Positions 23,116 to 31,554 of a stretch of DNA of 64,000 nucleotides are shown here, piece after piece. Position 1 is the first letter of the stretch, and each line of letters opens with the position of its first letter. This stretch comes from CAIUGU01 sp040080215 (GTDB taxonomy: Bacteria > Pseudomonadota > Gammaproteobacteria > Steroidobacterales > Steroidobacteraceae). The position numbers were made by a program, and so were the translations under genes. Below the pieces are notes generated by a model. It was not told the DNA's origin. It saw only the letters and a list, made by a program, of their open reading frames with translations, and ran no database searches. Location of the stretch: contig JBEBIT010000004.1 of assembly GCA_040080215.1 (NCBI GenBank), positions 1-64,000 of the forward strand. The letters are read 5' to 3'.

Positions 23116-24833
23116 ACTCCATGGAGGGCTTCTGGCGCGTCGGGCGCTCGAACGGGGCCGACGTCAGGACCGATCTCTTCTGGCTGCTGGGCCTTGCCCT
23201 GGTCATGGTCGGGGCGGGTCTTGGCCTGCGCGATCCGTGGCCCGCAGACGAACCCCGCTTTGCGTTGATTGCCCGCGACATGGTGCGGACGGGGCAGTGG
23301 CTCGTCCCGATGGTCGGCGGCGACCTGTACCAGGACAAACCACCCGTCTTCTTCTGGCTGATCGCGCTCTGCCTCAAGCTGACCGGTTCGTTCCGCATTT
23401 CGTTCCTGCTGCCGTCGCTGCTGGCGTCGCTTGGCACCGTTGCGCTCGTGTACGACCTTGCACGGCGGCTCTGGAATCGCGAGACGGGGCTGGCTGCCGG
23501 TATCGTGCTGTTGCTGACCCTGCAGTTCGTTTGGCAGGGTCGGCAAGCGCAGATCGACGGACTCGAATGCTTCTGGATCGCCCTCGGGCTGTATGGATTG
23601 CTGCGTCACCTGCTGCTCGGGCCTGCGTGGGGCTGGTATGCGACGGGTTGGGCCGCGGCCGGTATCGGAGTGATCACCAAAGGCGTGGGCTTCCTGCCGC
23701 TCTTGGTGTTGATTCCCTATGCCATCGCGCAGGGCTCAAGGTGGCAGCCGCGGCCGGTCAGTGGGGGCGGGTGGCGCTGGGCCACGGGACCGCTCGCGTT
23801 TCTGGTTGCCGTGAGCACCTGGCTCGTACCGATGCTGCTGCTCGCCGCAGTGGATCCTAAGGTCGCCGCCTATCGCGACGAGATCCTGTTCCAGCAGACG
23901 GTGGATCGCTATGCGAGCGCCTGGCACCACCATGAGCCGTTCTGGTTCTTCATCGTCAACGTGATTCCGGGGCTGTGGCTGCCGCTGACGGCGCTGCTGC
24001 CGTGGACGGTGCCACGCTGGCGGCAGGCGCTGCGCCGGGCCGACCTGCGAATCCTGCTGCTGCTCAGCTGGGTCGTGCTCGTCGTGCTGTTCTTCTCGAT
24101 GAGCGCGGGCAAGCGTGGCGTCTACGTGCTGCCGGCCGTGCCCGCGCTGGCGCTCGCGACGGCGCCCTGGTTGATCGAACTCACTTCGCGCGCGGGACCG
24201 CGGCGGGTGTTCTTCGGGCTGGCCTGCTTCGTTGCGGCCGTTGCGGGCCTCGCGGCGGTGTATCTCGGGTGGATCGCGCCTGGCGAACGCACGAAACTCC
24301 TCATGGAGGAGGGCATCGACGGCGTCGGTCCGTTGGCCGCCATCTGCGCGCTGGGTGTGGTGGTCTGCCTCTGGCTGCGTCCCGGGCGGGCCGTGCTGGC
24401 CTATGCCGGTGTGCTGACGGCGGCACTGCTCGTCGTCGGCTTCTGGATCAACCCGGCCATCGATGGTTCTCGTTCAGGTGCCACTTTTTCGCGCTTGCTC
24501 GAGGCAAAGACGGTGGAGATTCCCGAGCTCGGCATGGTCGCTTACAAGGAGCAGTACCTGATGCAGCTCAAACGGCCTACCTGGAATTTCGGCCATGCCC
24601 GATGGCGCGAATGGGAACAGGAAGCCGACGACGCCGCGGCGTGGCTCGCTGCGGGACAGGGGCGGGGCCTGCTGATCGATGAATTCGTGCGCGATCGCTG
24701 CTTCAAGGACGTCCCGGTCATCGATGTTGATCTCGCGAACAGCAAGGAGTGGGTCGTTGTCACGGGCGGTGCCGACCCTGCGTGCGTCGCTCGCGGTCAT
24801 CTCGAGGCTGCGTTGTACTACGCGCCCCCTTGA
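23112..24833 (+). CDS. ArnT-like polyprenyl-phosphate glycosyltransferase (GT83/GT39 type)
   Basis: 573 residues from GTG 23112, which overlaps the upstream stop and follows AAGGGG. ATG 23121 is an alternative. About 12 membrane segments. DPWPADEPRFALIARDM near residue 40 holds the acidic catalytic region of the ArnT/PMT group, followed by YQDKPPVFFW. A periplasmic C-terminal domain ends the protein. It probably transfers a sugar from polyprenyl phosphate to lipid A or another envelope acceptor. The sugar is unknown. No 4-amino-arabinose pathway genes are nearby, so ArnT itself is not claimed. Confidence 0.85.
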   Translation: MNSMEGFWRVGRSNGADVRTDLFWLLGLALVMVGAGLGLRDPWPADEPRFALIARDMVRTGQWLVPMVGGDLYQDKPPVFFWLIALCLKLTGSFRISFLLPSLLASLGTVALVYDLARRLWNRETGLAAGIVLLLTLQFVWQGRQAQIDGLECFWIALGLYGLLRHLLLGPAWGWYATGWAAAGIGVITKGVGFLPLLVLIPYAIAQGSRWQPRPVSGGGWRWATGPLAFLVAVSTWLVPMLLLAAVDPKVAAYRDEILFQQTVDRYASAWHHHEPFWFFIVNVIPGLWLPLTALLPWTVPRWRQALRRADLRILLLLSWVVLVVLFFSMSAGKRGVYVLPAVPALALATAPWLIELTSRAGPRRVFFGLACFVAAVAGLAAVYLGWIAPGERTKLLMEEGIDGVGPLAAICALGVVVCLWLRPGRAVLAYAGVLTAALLVVGFWINPAIDGSRSGATFSRLLEAKTVEIPELGMVAYKEQYLMQLKRPTWNFGHARWREWEQEADDAAAWLAAGQGRGLLIDEFVRDRCFKDVPVIDVDLANSKEWVVVTGGADPACVARGHLEAALYYAPP

Positions 24834-25119
24834 AGGCGCTTTCTGGCCGCCGAAGGCCGGCATATTTCCGCGCAATACCAGTCGCTTAGCTTGCGTTCTT
24901 GATGACCTGTGCCACAATGCCGGTCAACGGCTGGTGGCTGCAGGCACGAGCGCCGTTCAAGAGACAAGAACGCCAAGGGGTTGGGTCCTTCCGATGCTGG
25001 GGATGTGGATGCCGATAGACGAGCGTCTGGGTCAATCCGTAGACCGGGCGTCGCACGCGACGCTGCGGGCCGGTTGCGCCGTCTGCGCCCGGAACGGTCG
25101 CTAAAGGACCTGACACCTC

Positions 25120-27810
25120 ATGGCCGGTACGCCTCCTGTTCCACCGACTGAGCCGAGTACCGACGCTCCCGAGCTCGACCTGCTTGCGACCCAACGGGTG
25201 TTCGGCTCTGCCAATCGCGGCAGCGTCGGCCTCGATGTGCTGCTGACCAAGGTCTCCGTCGATTTCCAGAACCTCCCGCGCGACGACACGGATGCCTGTG
25301 TGGTCCGCAATCTCGAGGCGCTGCGCGAGGCCGCCGGCCTCGATGCCATGTTCATCGCGCTGTACGACCGTGATCGTCGCGTCATCGAGTCGGTGAGCGG
25401 CGCGACCAGTCTGTACACCGCATTCAACCCCGAGGTCCTGCGCGGCGATTCACTGGAGTCGCTGCCCTACCTGCGCGACCGGCTCGAGCACATGCGGATC
25501 GTCGAGATCCGCAACACCGCGGAGCCGCGTCGCGAACTCGCGGCCGAGGCAGCGCGGTTCGCCGAGCTCAAGGTCGGTTCGGTCCTGATGATCGGCTTCT
25601 CGATGCAGGACCGCGTCTCCGGTTTCATGGCGTTGGGTTCGCTGCGCCCGCGCGAGACGTGGGATGTCAGCCTGCACCTGATGCTGAAGCTCGTCGGCAC
25701 GAGCTACGCCACCGGCCTCGACCGCATCCGCTTCCAGGACCAGGTGGCGACGCTGCAGGAACGGACCGAGCTGTCCCTCGAAAGTGCCAACGACGGCCTG
25801 TGGGACTTCGACGTCGATACGAATACCGTGTATTTCTCCCCGCGCTGGAAGGCCATGCTCGGCTTCTCGCCCGACGATCTCGATGTGTCGCCTGACTGGC
25901 GGCAGCTGGTGCACCCTGACGACATGGCACGCACGCAGACACTGCTTCGCGAGCATCTGGCCGGCAAGTCGCCGCTGTTCGAGAGCGTGCACCGCATGCG
26001 GCACCGGAGCGGCGAGTGGCGCTGGGTGGTGAGCCGTGCGAAGGCGCGCGTCGACGAGAGCGGACGCCTCAAGCGGCTCGTGGGTGTCGAACTCGACATC
26101 ACCGAGCGCCGCCTGTACGAGGAGGCGCTGTTCAAGGAGAAGGAGAGCGCGCAGATCACGCTGCAGTCGATCGGCGACGGCGTCATCACGACCGATGCCC
26201 GCTCGCATGTCGAATACCTGAATCCCGTCGCCGAGCAGCTGACGGGGTGGCGACTCGACGATGCGCAGGGTCGCCCCATCGACGAAATCTTCCGCGGGTT
26301 CCATGAGGAAACCTGCGAGCCGCTCGAGAATCCGTTGTCGGTCGCGATCCGTCGGGCCCGCGCCATCAAGTCCGTGCGCCCGACGCTGCTGATCCGCCGC
26401 GACGGCAACGAGCTGTACATCGAGAGCTGTGCCTCGCCCATCCGCGACGGTTCCGGTGCCATCTCGGGCGGCGTCCTCGTGTTCCATGACGTCAGCGAGA
26501 GCCGCGAGCTGAACCGCAAGCTGTCGTACCACGCGAGCCACGACATCCTGACGGGGCTCGTGAACCGCCGGGAATTCGAGGCGCGCCTGGAACGCGCGCT
26601 GAAGAGCGCCAGGGCACGCGAGTCCTCGTACTGCCTGTGCCACCTCGATCTCGACCAGTTCAAGATCATCAACGACAACTGCGGTCACAGCGCAGGCGAT
26701 GCGCTGCTCGGGCAAGTGGGCCAGTTGCTCAAGTCCAAGATCCGCTGGCGCGATACGGTGTCGCGGCTCGGCGGCGACGAATTCGGCGTGTTGCTCGAAA
26801 GCTGCTCGCTGGACGAGGCGATGCGCAATGCCGAGATCCTGCGGGAGTCCATTCGCGACTACCGCTTCGTCTGGGAAGAGCGCACGTTCCGGCTGGGCGC
26901 GAGCATCGGCGTCGTACCGATTTCGCCCGAGAACGAGGACGTCGCGTCGCTCCTGTCCGCCTCGGACAGCGCCTGCCAGGCAGCGAAGGAAGCAGGGCGC
27001 AATCGCGTCTACAGCTTCCAGGAAAACGATATCGACCTGATGCGTCGTCGCCGCGAAATGCAGTGGGCCGCGCGCATCAACAACGCGCTGGAAGAAGGCC
27101 GCTTCGAGCTCTTCCGCCAGACCATCCTGCCGCTGCAGAAGCCGGAAGCCGGCCTGCACTACGAGCTGCTGCTGCGCATGCGGGACGAACAGGGCAAGAT
27201 CGTCTCGCCCGACCAGTTCATCGCGGCGGCCGAGCGCTATGCGATCACGCCGAGCATCGACCGCTGGGTGATCGAGAACGCGCTGCGCTGGCTGGTGTCC
27301 GAGGCCGACGAGCGCGAGAAGCTCGCCATGTGCTCGATCAACCTGTCAGGACAGAGCCTGGGGGACGACAAGTTCCTGCCGTTCGTGATCGAGCAGTTCC
27401 ATCGCAGCGGCATCGACGCGTCGAAGATCTGCTTCGAGATCACGGAGACCGCCGCCATCGCCAGCTTCTCGCAGGCGAACCGCTTCATCCAGGCGCTCAA
27501 GGAGCTGGGGTGCATGTTCGCACTCGACGATTTCGGTACCGGCCTGTCGTCGTTCGGTTACCTGAAGCACTTCCCGGTCGATTTCCTGAAGATCGACGGC
27601 AGCTTCGTGAAGGAAATCCTGCACGACCCCATCGACCGCGAGATGGTCCGCTCGATCAACGAGATCGGTCACCTGACCGGCAAGAAGACCATCGCCGAGT
27701 TTGCCGAGAACCAGGAAATCATCGAGATGCTCCGCGGCATCGGCGTCGACTACGCTCAGGGTTACGGCATTGCCACGCCACAGCGTGTGCTCAAGGTCGT
27801 CAACGGATAG
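25120..27810 (+). CDS. GAF-PAS-PAS-GGDEF-EAL cyclic di-GMP turnover protein
   Basis: 896 residues and no clear membrane segment. A GAF-like domain (about 50-195), PAS (about 214-330, LESANDGLWDFDVD) and PAS (about 345-455, SIGDGVITTD) precede the GGDEF domain (470-635) with an intact RLGGDEFG and the inhibitory I-site RWRD five residues before GGDEF. The EAL domain (640-890) has YELLLRM in place of EAL, with EITETAA, DDFGTG and KIDGSFV present. It can therefore plausibly both make and degrade cyclic di-GMP. The PAS and GAF domains probably sense a signal. The 286-bp leader has no recognisable cyclic di-GMP riboswitch. Confidence 0.93.
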   Translation: MAGTPPVPPTEPSTDAPELDLLATQRVFGSANRGSVGLDVLLTKVSVDFQNLPRDDTDACVVRNLEALREAAGLDAMFIALYDRDRRVIESVSGATSLYTAFNPEVLRGDSLESLPYLRDRLEHMRIVEIRNTAEPRRELAAEAARFAELKVGSVLMIGFSMQDRVSGFMALGSLRPRETWDVSLHLMLKLVGTSYATGLDRIRFQDQVATLQERTELSLESANDGLWDFDVDTNTVYFSPRWKAMLGFSPDDLDVSPDWRQLVHPDDMARTQTLLREHLAGKSPLFESVHRMRHRSGEWRWVVSRAKARVDESGRLKRLVGVELDITERRLYEEALFKEKESAQITLQSIGDGVITTDARSHVEYLNPVAEQLTGWRLDDAQGRPIDEIFRGFHEETCEPLENPLSVAIRRARAIKSVRPTLLIRRDGNELYIESCASPIRDGSGAISGGVLVFHDVSESRELNRKLSYHASHDILTGLVNRREFEARLERALKSARARESSYCLCHLDLDQFKIINDNCGHSAGDALLGQVGQLLKSKIRWRDTVSRLGGDEFGVLLESCSLDEAMRNAEILRESIRDYRFVWEERTFRLGASIGVVPISPENEDVASLLSASDSACQAAKEAGRNRVYSFQENDIDLMRRRREMQWAARINNALEEGRFELFRQTILPLQKPEAGLHYELLLRMRDEQGKIVSPDQFIAAAERYAITPSIDRWVIENALRWLVSEADEREKLAMCSINLSGQSLGDDKFLPFVIEQFHRSGIDASKICFEITETAAIASFSQANRFIQALKELGCMFALDDFGTGLSSFGYLKHFPVDFLKIDGSFVKEILHDPIDREMVRSINEIGHLTGKKTIAEFAENQEIIEMLRGIGVDYAQGYGIATPQRVLKVVNG

Positions 27811-27822
27811 CGCGTTTCGCGC

Positions 27823-28668
27823 TCAGGCAAAGCGCATCGACAGGTCGATCGCGCGGACGTGCTTCGTCAGGCTCCCGATCGAGATGAAGTCCACGCCGGT
27901 TTCCGCGACGGGTCGGATTGTTTCCAGCGTCACGTTGCCGGACGCCTCGAGGTCGATCTTCTTCGGCTTGTACGCCCGCGTGATCGCCACGGCGTCGCGC
28001 ATCTGGCCGAGCGTGAAGTTGTCGATCAGGATGCGATCCGGGTGCGTTGCGATGGCCTGCTGCAACTCCTCGATCGATTCCACTTCGACTTCGAGCAATA
28101 CCTGCGAATTGACGGCACGCGCCGCCGCCACGGCCGCTGCAATCGATCCCGCCGCGGCGATGTGGTTTTCCTTGATGAGGATGCCGTCGTACAGGCCGAT
28201 GCGGTGGTTCGTTCCACCGGCGCAGTGCACGGCGTACTTTTGCGCCAGCCGGAGGCCCGGGATGGTCTTGCGTGTATCGAGAATTCGGCAGCCCGTGCCG
28301 GCGACGGCATCGACATAACGACGCGTGATCGTCGCGGTGCCGGACAGCGTCTGCAGGAAATTGAGGGCAGGGCGTTCGGCCGTCAGCATCGCTCGGGCCG
28401 GGCCTTCGATTCGGCACAGCACCTGGTCCGGTTCGACACGATCCCCGTCTTTCACGGCCCACGTTACCCGAATCCCGGTATCTACCTGTCGACAGACCTC
28501 ATCCACCCATGCGCGGCCGCAGAGGATTGCGGGCTCGCGGGTGATGACCGTGGCCGTTGCCTGCGCCGTGGCGGGAACGAGCGACGCGGTGAGGTCGCCG
28601 CTGCCGACGTCTTCGGCGAGCGCACGAGTGACCGAGGCGGCAATGTCAGGGGGCAGCATTACATTCAT
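27823..28668 (-). CDS. nadC: Nicotinate-nucleotide pyrophosphorylase (quinolinate phosphoribosyltransferase)
   Basis: 281 residues, the normal length. It converts quinolinate and PRPP to nicotinate mononucleotide, CO2 and pyrophosphate in NAD biosynthesis. EDVGSGDLTA, LNFLQTLSGTAT, DTRKTIPGLRLAQKYAV, GGTNHRIGL and IKENHI are family signatures. The ATG at 28668 lies directly after the T run of the upstream terminator. The ATG at 28659 (MLPPDIAAS) is an alternative. No ribosome binding site is visible for either. It converges with the cyclic di-GMP gene. Confidence 0.95.
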   Translation of the reverse strand: MNVMLPPDIAASVTRALAEDVGSGDLTASLVPATAQATATVITREPAILCGRAWVDEVCRQVDTGIRVTWAVKDGDRVEPDQVLCRIEGPARAMLTAERPALNFLQTLSGTATITRRYVDAVAGTGCRILDTRKTIPGLRLAQKYAVHCAGGTNHRIGLYDGILIKENHIAAAGSIAAAVAAARAVNSQVLLEVEVESIEELQQAIATHPDRILIDNFTLGQMRDAVAITRAYKPKKIDLEASGNVTLETIRPVAETGVDFISIGSLTKHVRAIDLSMRFA

Positions 28669-28669
28669 G

Positions 28670-28698
28670 AAAAAGAAACCCGGCCTTGGCCGGGTTTC
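28670..28698 (-). terminator. Rho-independent terminator abutting the nadC start
   Basis: An 11-bp perfect stem GAAACCCGGCC/GGCCGGGTTTC with a 2-base loop, followed on the minus strand by TTTTT. It ends the gene at 28735-29334 and is immediately followed by the nadC ATG. Confidence 0.88.
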
Positions 28699-28734
28699 TC
28701 CTGTCTCTGTTGGTCAAACGATCTGCGGGCTGTA

Positions 28735-29334
28735 TCAGAACCCGAGGCCGTGGCTCTGGCCGCCCATGCACAGCAGCATGGGTATCGACAGCGCGAAATT
28801 GGTCCGCGAGGCCAGCGCTGCAATCTTGCGTGCAGCGCCCTTCTCTTCGTCGGTCGCGGGCACGATGCCGAGGATCTTCTTCTGGTTCGGCCAGATGAAG
28901 ACCCACACGTTGAACGCCATGATCGTGCCGAGCCACGCGCCGATGCCGATCGTGCGGAAGCCTGCCTGCAAGGTGAAGGCCTTGTGGATGGCGGCGGGAT
29001 CGCCGTAGCCGAAGAACAGGTAGTACGCACCGGACAGCCAGGTCACGACAGCCGCCCAACGGAACCACAGCAGCGCGCGGGGGGCGATGTACTTCGTGAT
29101 GCCGGCGCCACCGGGCCCACCTTTGTCAGCCGCGGCGGCAGCGAGACCCGGGGTCTGCACGACGTTGAAGTAGTACAGCAGGCCGATCCAGGTGACGCCG
29201 GCAACGATGTGCAGCCAGCGGTCGATCTGGAAGTGGACGATGGGCGTGCCTTGGGCGGCGATCAGTACCAGCACCAGGATGGCGAGCACGAGGCCGGTGG
29301 AGATGGCGCCTTTGACGGTATTCAAGGGATTCAT
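28735..29334 (-). CDS. PuuD-like integral membrane protein (COG3748 type)
   Basis: 199 residues with about five membrane segments. IDRWLHIVAGVTWIGLLYYFN and FIWPNQKKILGIVPATDEE match the membrane part of urate hydroxylase PuuD. The C-terminal cytochrome c domain of full PuuD is missing, as in many short relatives. Histidines in the first segments could hold haem. There are no purine genes nearby, so urate oxidation is not claimed. It has a separate terminator and is likely its own transcript. Confidence 0.75.
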   Translation of the reverse strand: MNPLNTVKGAISTGLVLAILVLVLIAAQGTPIVHFQIDRWLHIVAGVTWIGLLYYFNVVQTPGLAAAAADKGGPGGAGITKYIAPRALLWFRWAAVVTWLSGAYYLFFGYGDPAAIHKAFTLQAGFRTIGIGAWLGTIMAFNVWVFIWPNQKKILGIVPATDEEKGAARKIAALASRTNFALSIPMLLCMGGQSHGLGF

Positions 29335-29524
29335 GAGGGGTCGACTCCTGGTTGCGGCCTACACGAGGGTGAGGCACCGGGCACCGCGTAATGTAAGGGT
29401 TGCGGCGAAGTTTGAAGAATAGGCGACGGACCCCCATAATTCAACGCCAAGCGGCTGCATCTTGGGCCCCAAGGCCGAATCGCCGGCGCCTCTGGTGCCC
29501 GCCGCAAATCAGGAGGTTTTCGCC

Positions 29525-29830
29525 GTGGATGTCAATAACCGAATCAAGGGTCTGCTCGAGAGCAATCCCGTGCTGCTGTTCATGAAGGGCACGCCCGATT
29601 TTCCCCAGTGCGGGTTCTCTGCTGCCGCCGTGCGCGCGCTGCAGGCAGCGAATGCCAGCTTCAATACCGTGAATATCTTCGAGGAACCCGAACTCAGGGA
29701 GGCCCTGAAGACCTACTCGAACTGGCCGACCTACCCGCAGCTCTACGTGAAGGGCGAACTGGTCGGCGGCTCCGACATCATCGTCGAGATGATGAAGAGC
29801 GGCGAACTCAAGGAGCTGGTCAAGAGCTGA
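29525..29830 (+). CDS. grxD: Monothiol glutaredoxin Grx4-type
   Basis: 101 residues from GTG 29525, which follows a full AGGAGG at 7 bases. The active site PQCGFS is the CGFS monothiol motif. MKGTPDFP, WPTYPQLYVKGELVGG and SDIIVEM are typical. CGFS glutaredoxins bind and pass on 2Fe-2S clusters with glutathione and BolA partners. It converges with rnt. Confidence 0.95.
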   Translation: MDVNNRIKGLLESNPVLLFMKGTPDFPQCGFSAAAVRALQAANASFNTVNIFEEPELREALKTYSNWPTYPQLYVKGELVGGSDIIVEMMKSGELKELVKS

Positions 29831-29848
29831 TGATGTCGAGGAGGCGCG

Positions 29849-30505
29849 CTAGTCGCGCCTTTCCGACGTGGTGTGCTTCGCCGCTTCGTCGTAGATGCCC
29901 TTGAAGCGGTTGCAGATGATGCAGAACAGTTCGGCCGTGCGTTCTGCATCGTAAGCGGCGGAGTGCGCCTCGCTTGAATTCCACGAGAGGCCCGCTGCCA
30001 TCAGGGCCTTGGCCAGTACCGTCTGGCCGAACGCCACGCCCGCCAATGTCGCTGTATCGAAGGTCGAGAACGGGTGGAACGGGTTGCGCTTGATGTCCGC
30101 CCGCGTGACGGCTGCATTCAGGAAGTTGAGGTCGAAGAACGCGTTGTGCCCCACGAGCACCGCGCGCGTGCAGTCGTTGTCCTTGACGGCCTGGCGCACG
30201 TCGCTGAACAACCGCGTCAGCGCTTCTTTTTCCGGCAACGCAGGCCGCAGCGGGTGATACGGGTCGATGTTGTTCACTGCGAGCGCCGCGGCCTCGATGT
30301 TGGCGCCGGCGAACGGCTGCACGTGGAAGCGCGACGTGACGCCAGGATGCAGCGTGCCGTCGCGCTGCATGACAAGCGGCACTGCGGCGACCTCGAGCAG
30401 GGCATCCGTGTTCGGGTTGAAGCCGCCGGTTTCCACGTCCACCACCACGGGCAAAAAGCCGCGGAACCGCTGGGACATCGTCGGCGAGGCGCTTGAATCG
30501 GTCAT
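29849..30505 (-). CDS. rnt: Ribonuclease T
   Basis: 218 residues. A DEDDh 3'-5' exonuclease that trims tRNA and other stable RNA ends. Acidic residues are in VVDVETGGF, GHNAFFDLNF and HSAAYDAERT. The ATG at 30505 overlaps the pyrC stop by one base (TAATG), so translation is coupled. ATG 30478 (MSQRFRG) is a possible alternative. This pyrC-rnt-grxD neighbourhood is common in gammaproteobacteria. Confidence 0.95.
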   Translation of the reverse strand: MTDSSASPTMSQRFRGFLPVVVDVETGGFNPNTDALLEVAAVPLVMQRDGTLHPGVTSRFHVQPFAGANIEAAALAVNNIDPYHPLRPALPEKEALTRLFSDVRQAVKDNDCTRAVLVGHNAFFDLNFLNAAVTRADIKRNPFHPFSTFDTATLAGVAFGQTVLAKALMAAGLSWNSSEAHSAAYDAERTAELFCIICNRFKGIYDEAAKHTTSERRD

Positions 30506-31554
30506 TATTTCCCTGAATCATCGAGGCGCCACGCGACGGTTTCGCCCGCGCGGAAGGGCACGAGTTCGGCATCGCCAAAGCGGTATGCGGCCGGCGGCTG
30601 CCAAGCGTCGCGAACCAGCGTGATCTTGTCACTGTTGGGTTGCAAACCGTAGAAGGCAGGGCCGCGCAGCGACGCAAAGGCTTCGAGGCGATCGAGCCGT
30701 CCAGCCCGTTCGAAGGCTTCCGCATACAGTTCGATGGCGGCATGGGCCGAGAACACGCCGGCGCAGCCGCACGCGTTTTCCTTGGTGTGCTTCGCATGCG
30801 GTGCGCTGTCCGTGCCGAGGAAGAAGCGCGGGTCGTCGCTGGTGGCGGCGTCCAGCAGTGCCTGCCTGTCGTATTCCCGCTTCAGCACAGGCAAGCAATA
30901 CAGGTGCGGGCGGATACCGCCCTGGAACATCGCATTGCGGTTGAGCAGCAAGTGCTGCGGCGTCAGCGTTGCAGCGATGTTCTCGCGCCGGCTCTTGACG
31001 AATTCCACGGCAGCCCGCGTGGTCACGTGCTCGAACACGACCTTGAGGCGTGGAAAGCGCTCGATGACGGGCGCGAGCACTTCGTCGATGAACTGCGTTT
31101 CGCGGTCGAACACGTCGACTTCCGGCGACGTCACTTCGCCATGCACCTGCAGCACGAGGCCGCAGTCTTCCATTGCCTCAAGGGCCGGATGGATGCGGGA
31201 GATCGCGGTGACGCCGGAGTCCGAGTTCGTTGTCGCGCCGGCTGGATACAGCTTGGCGCCGACCACGAAGCCGCTGGCTTTCGCCTTGCGGATTTCGTCA
31301 CCGGACGTGGCATCAGTGAGATAGAGCGTCATCAGTGGCTCGAAGGCGGCTCCCTTGGGCAACGCGCCGAGGATGCGCTCGCGATACGCGGCGGCAGCAT
31401 CGACCGTCGTCACCGGCGGTTTCAGGTTCGGCATCACGACGGCGCGGGCGAACTGGCGCGCAGTGAAAGGCAGTACCGCGCGCAGCGCATCGCCGTCGCG
31501 CAGGTGCAAATGCCAGTCGTCAGGCCGGCGCAGGGTCAGTGACGGAGGGGTCAA
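30505..31554 (-). CDS. pyrC: Dihydroorotase
   Basis: 349 residues, like E. coli PyrC (348). It closes carbamoyl aspartate to dihydroorotate in pyrimidine synthesis. Metal ligands are HLHLRDG, the carboxylated Lys region GAKLYPAGATTNS, LQVHGE, FEHVTT and GTDSAPH. The start is taken as TTG 31554, which overlaps the upstream TGA as TTGA and has AAAGGTGG before it. An upstream extension has no homology and high Arg/Pro content. It is coupled to the aminopeptidase gene. Confidence 0.92.
   Translation of the reverse strand: MTPPSLTLRRPDDWHLHLRDGDALRAVLPFTARQFARAVVMPNLKPPVTTVDAAAAYRERILGALPKGAAFEPLMTLYLTDATSGDEIRKAKASGFVVGAKLYPAGATTNSDSGVTAISRIHPALEAMEDCGLVLQVHGEVTSPEVDVFDRETQFIDEVLAPVIERFPRLKVVFEHVTTRAAVEFVKSRRENIAATLTPQHLLLNRNAMFQGGIRPHLYCLPVLKREYDRQALLDAATSDDPRFFLGTDSAPHAKHTKENACGCAGVFSAHAAIELYAEAFERAGRLDRLEAFASLRGPAFYGLQPNSDKITLVRDAWQPPAAYRFGDAELVPFRAGETVAWRLDDSGK

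Noticed and set aside
23112..24833. Assignment as true ArnT (4-amino-4-deoxyarabinose transferase)
   Set aside because: No arnA, arnB or arnD-like genes are near and the sequence shows only the general family motif.
24834..25119. Cyclic di-GMP riboswitch upstream of the GGDEF-EAL gene
   Set aside because: The 286-bp region lacks the conserved cores of the known cyclic di-GMP aptamers. No other RNA was recognised in it.
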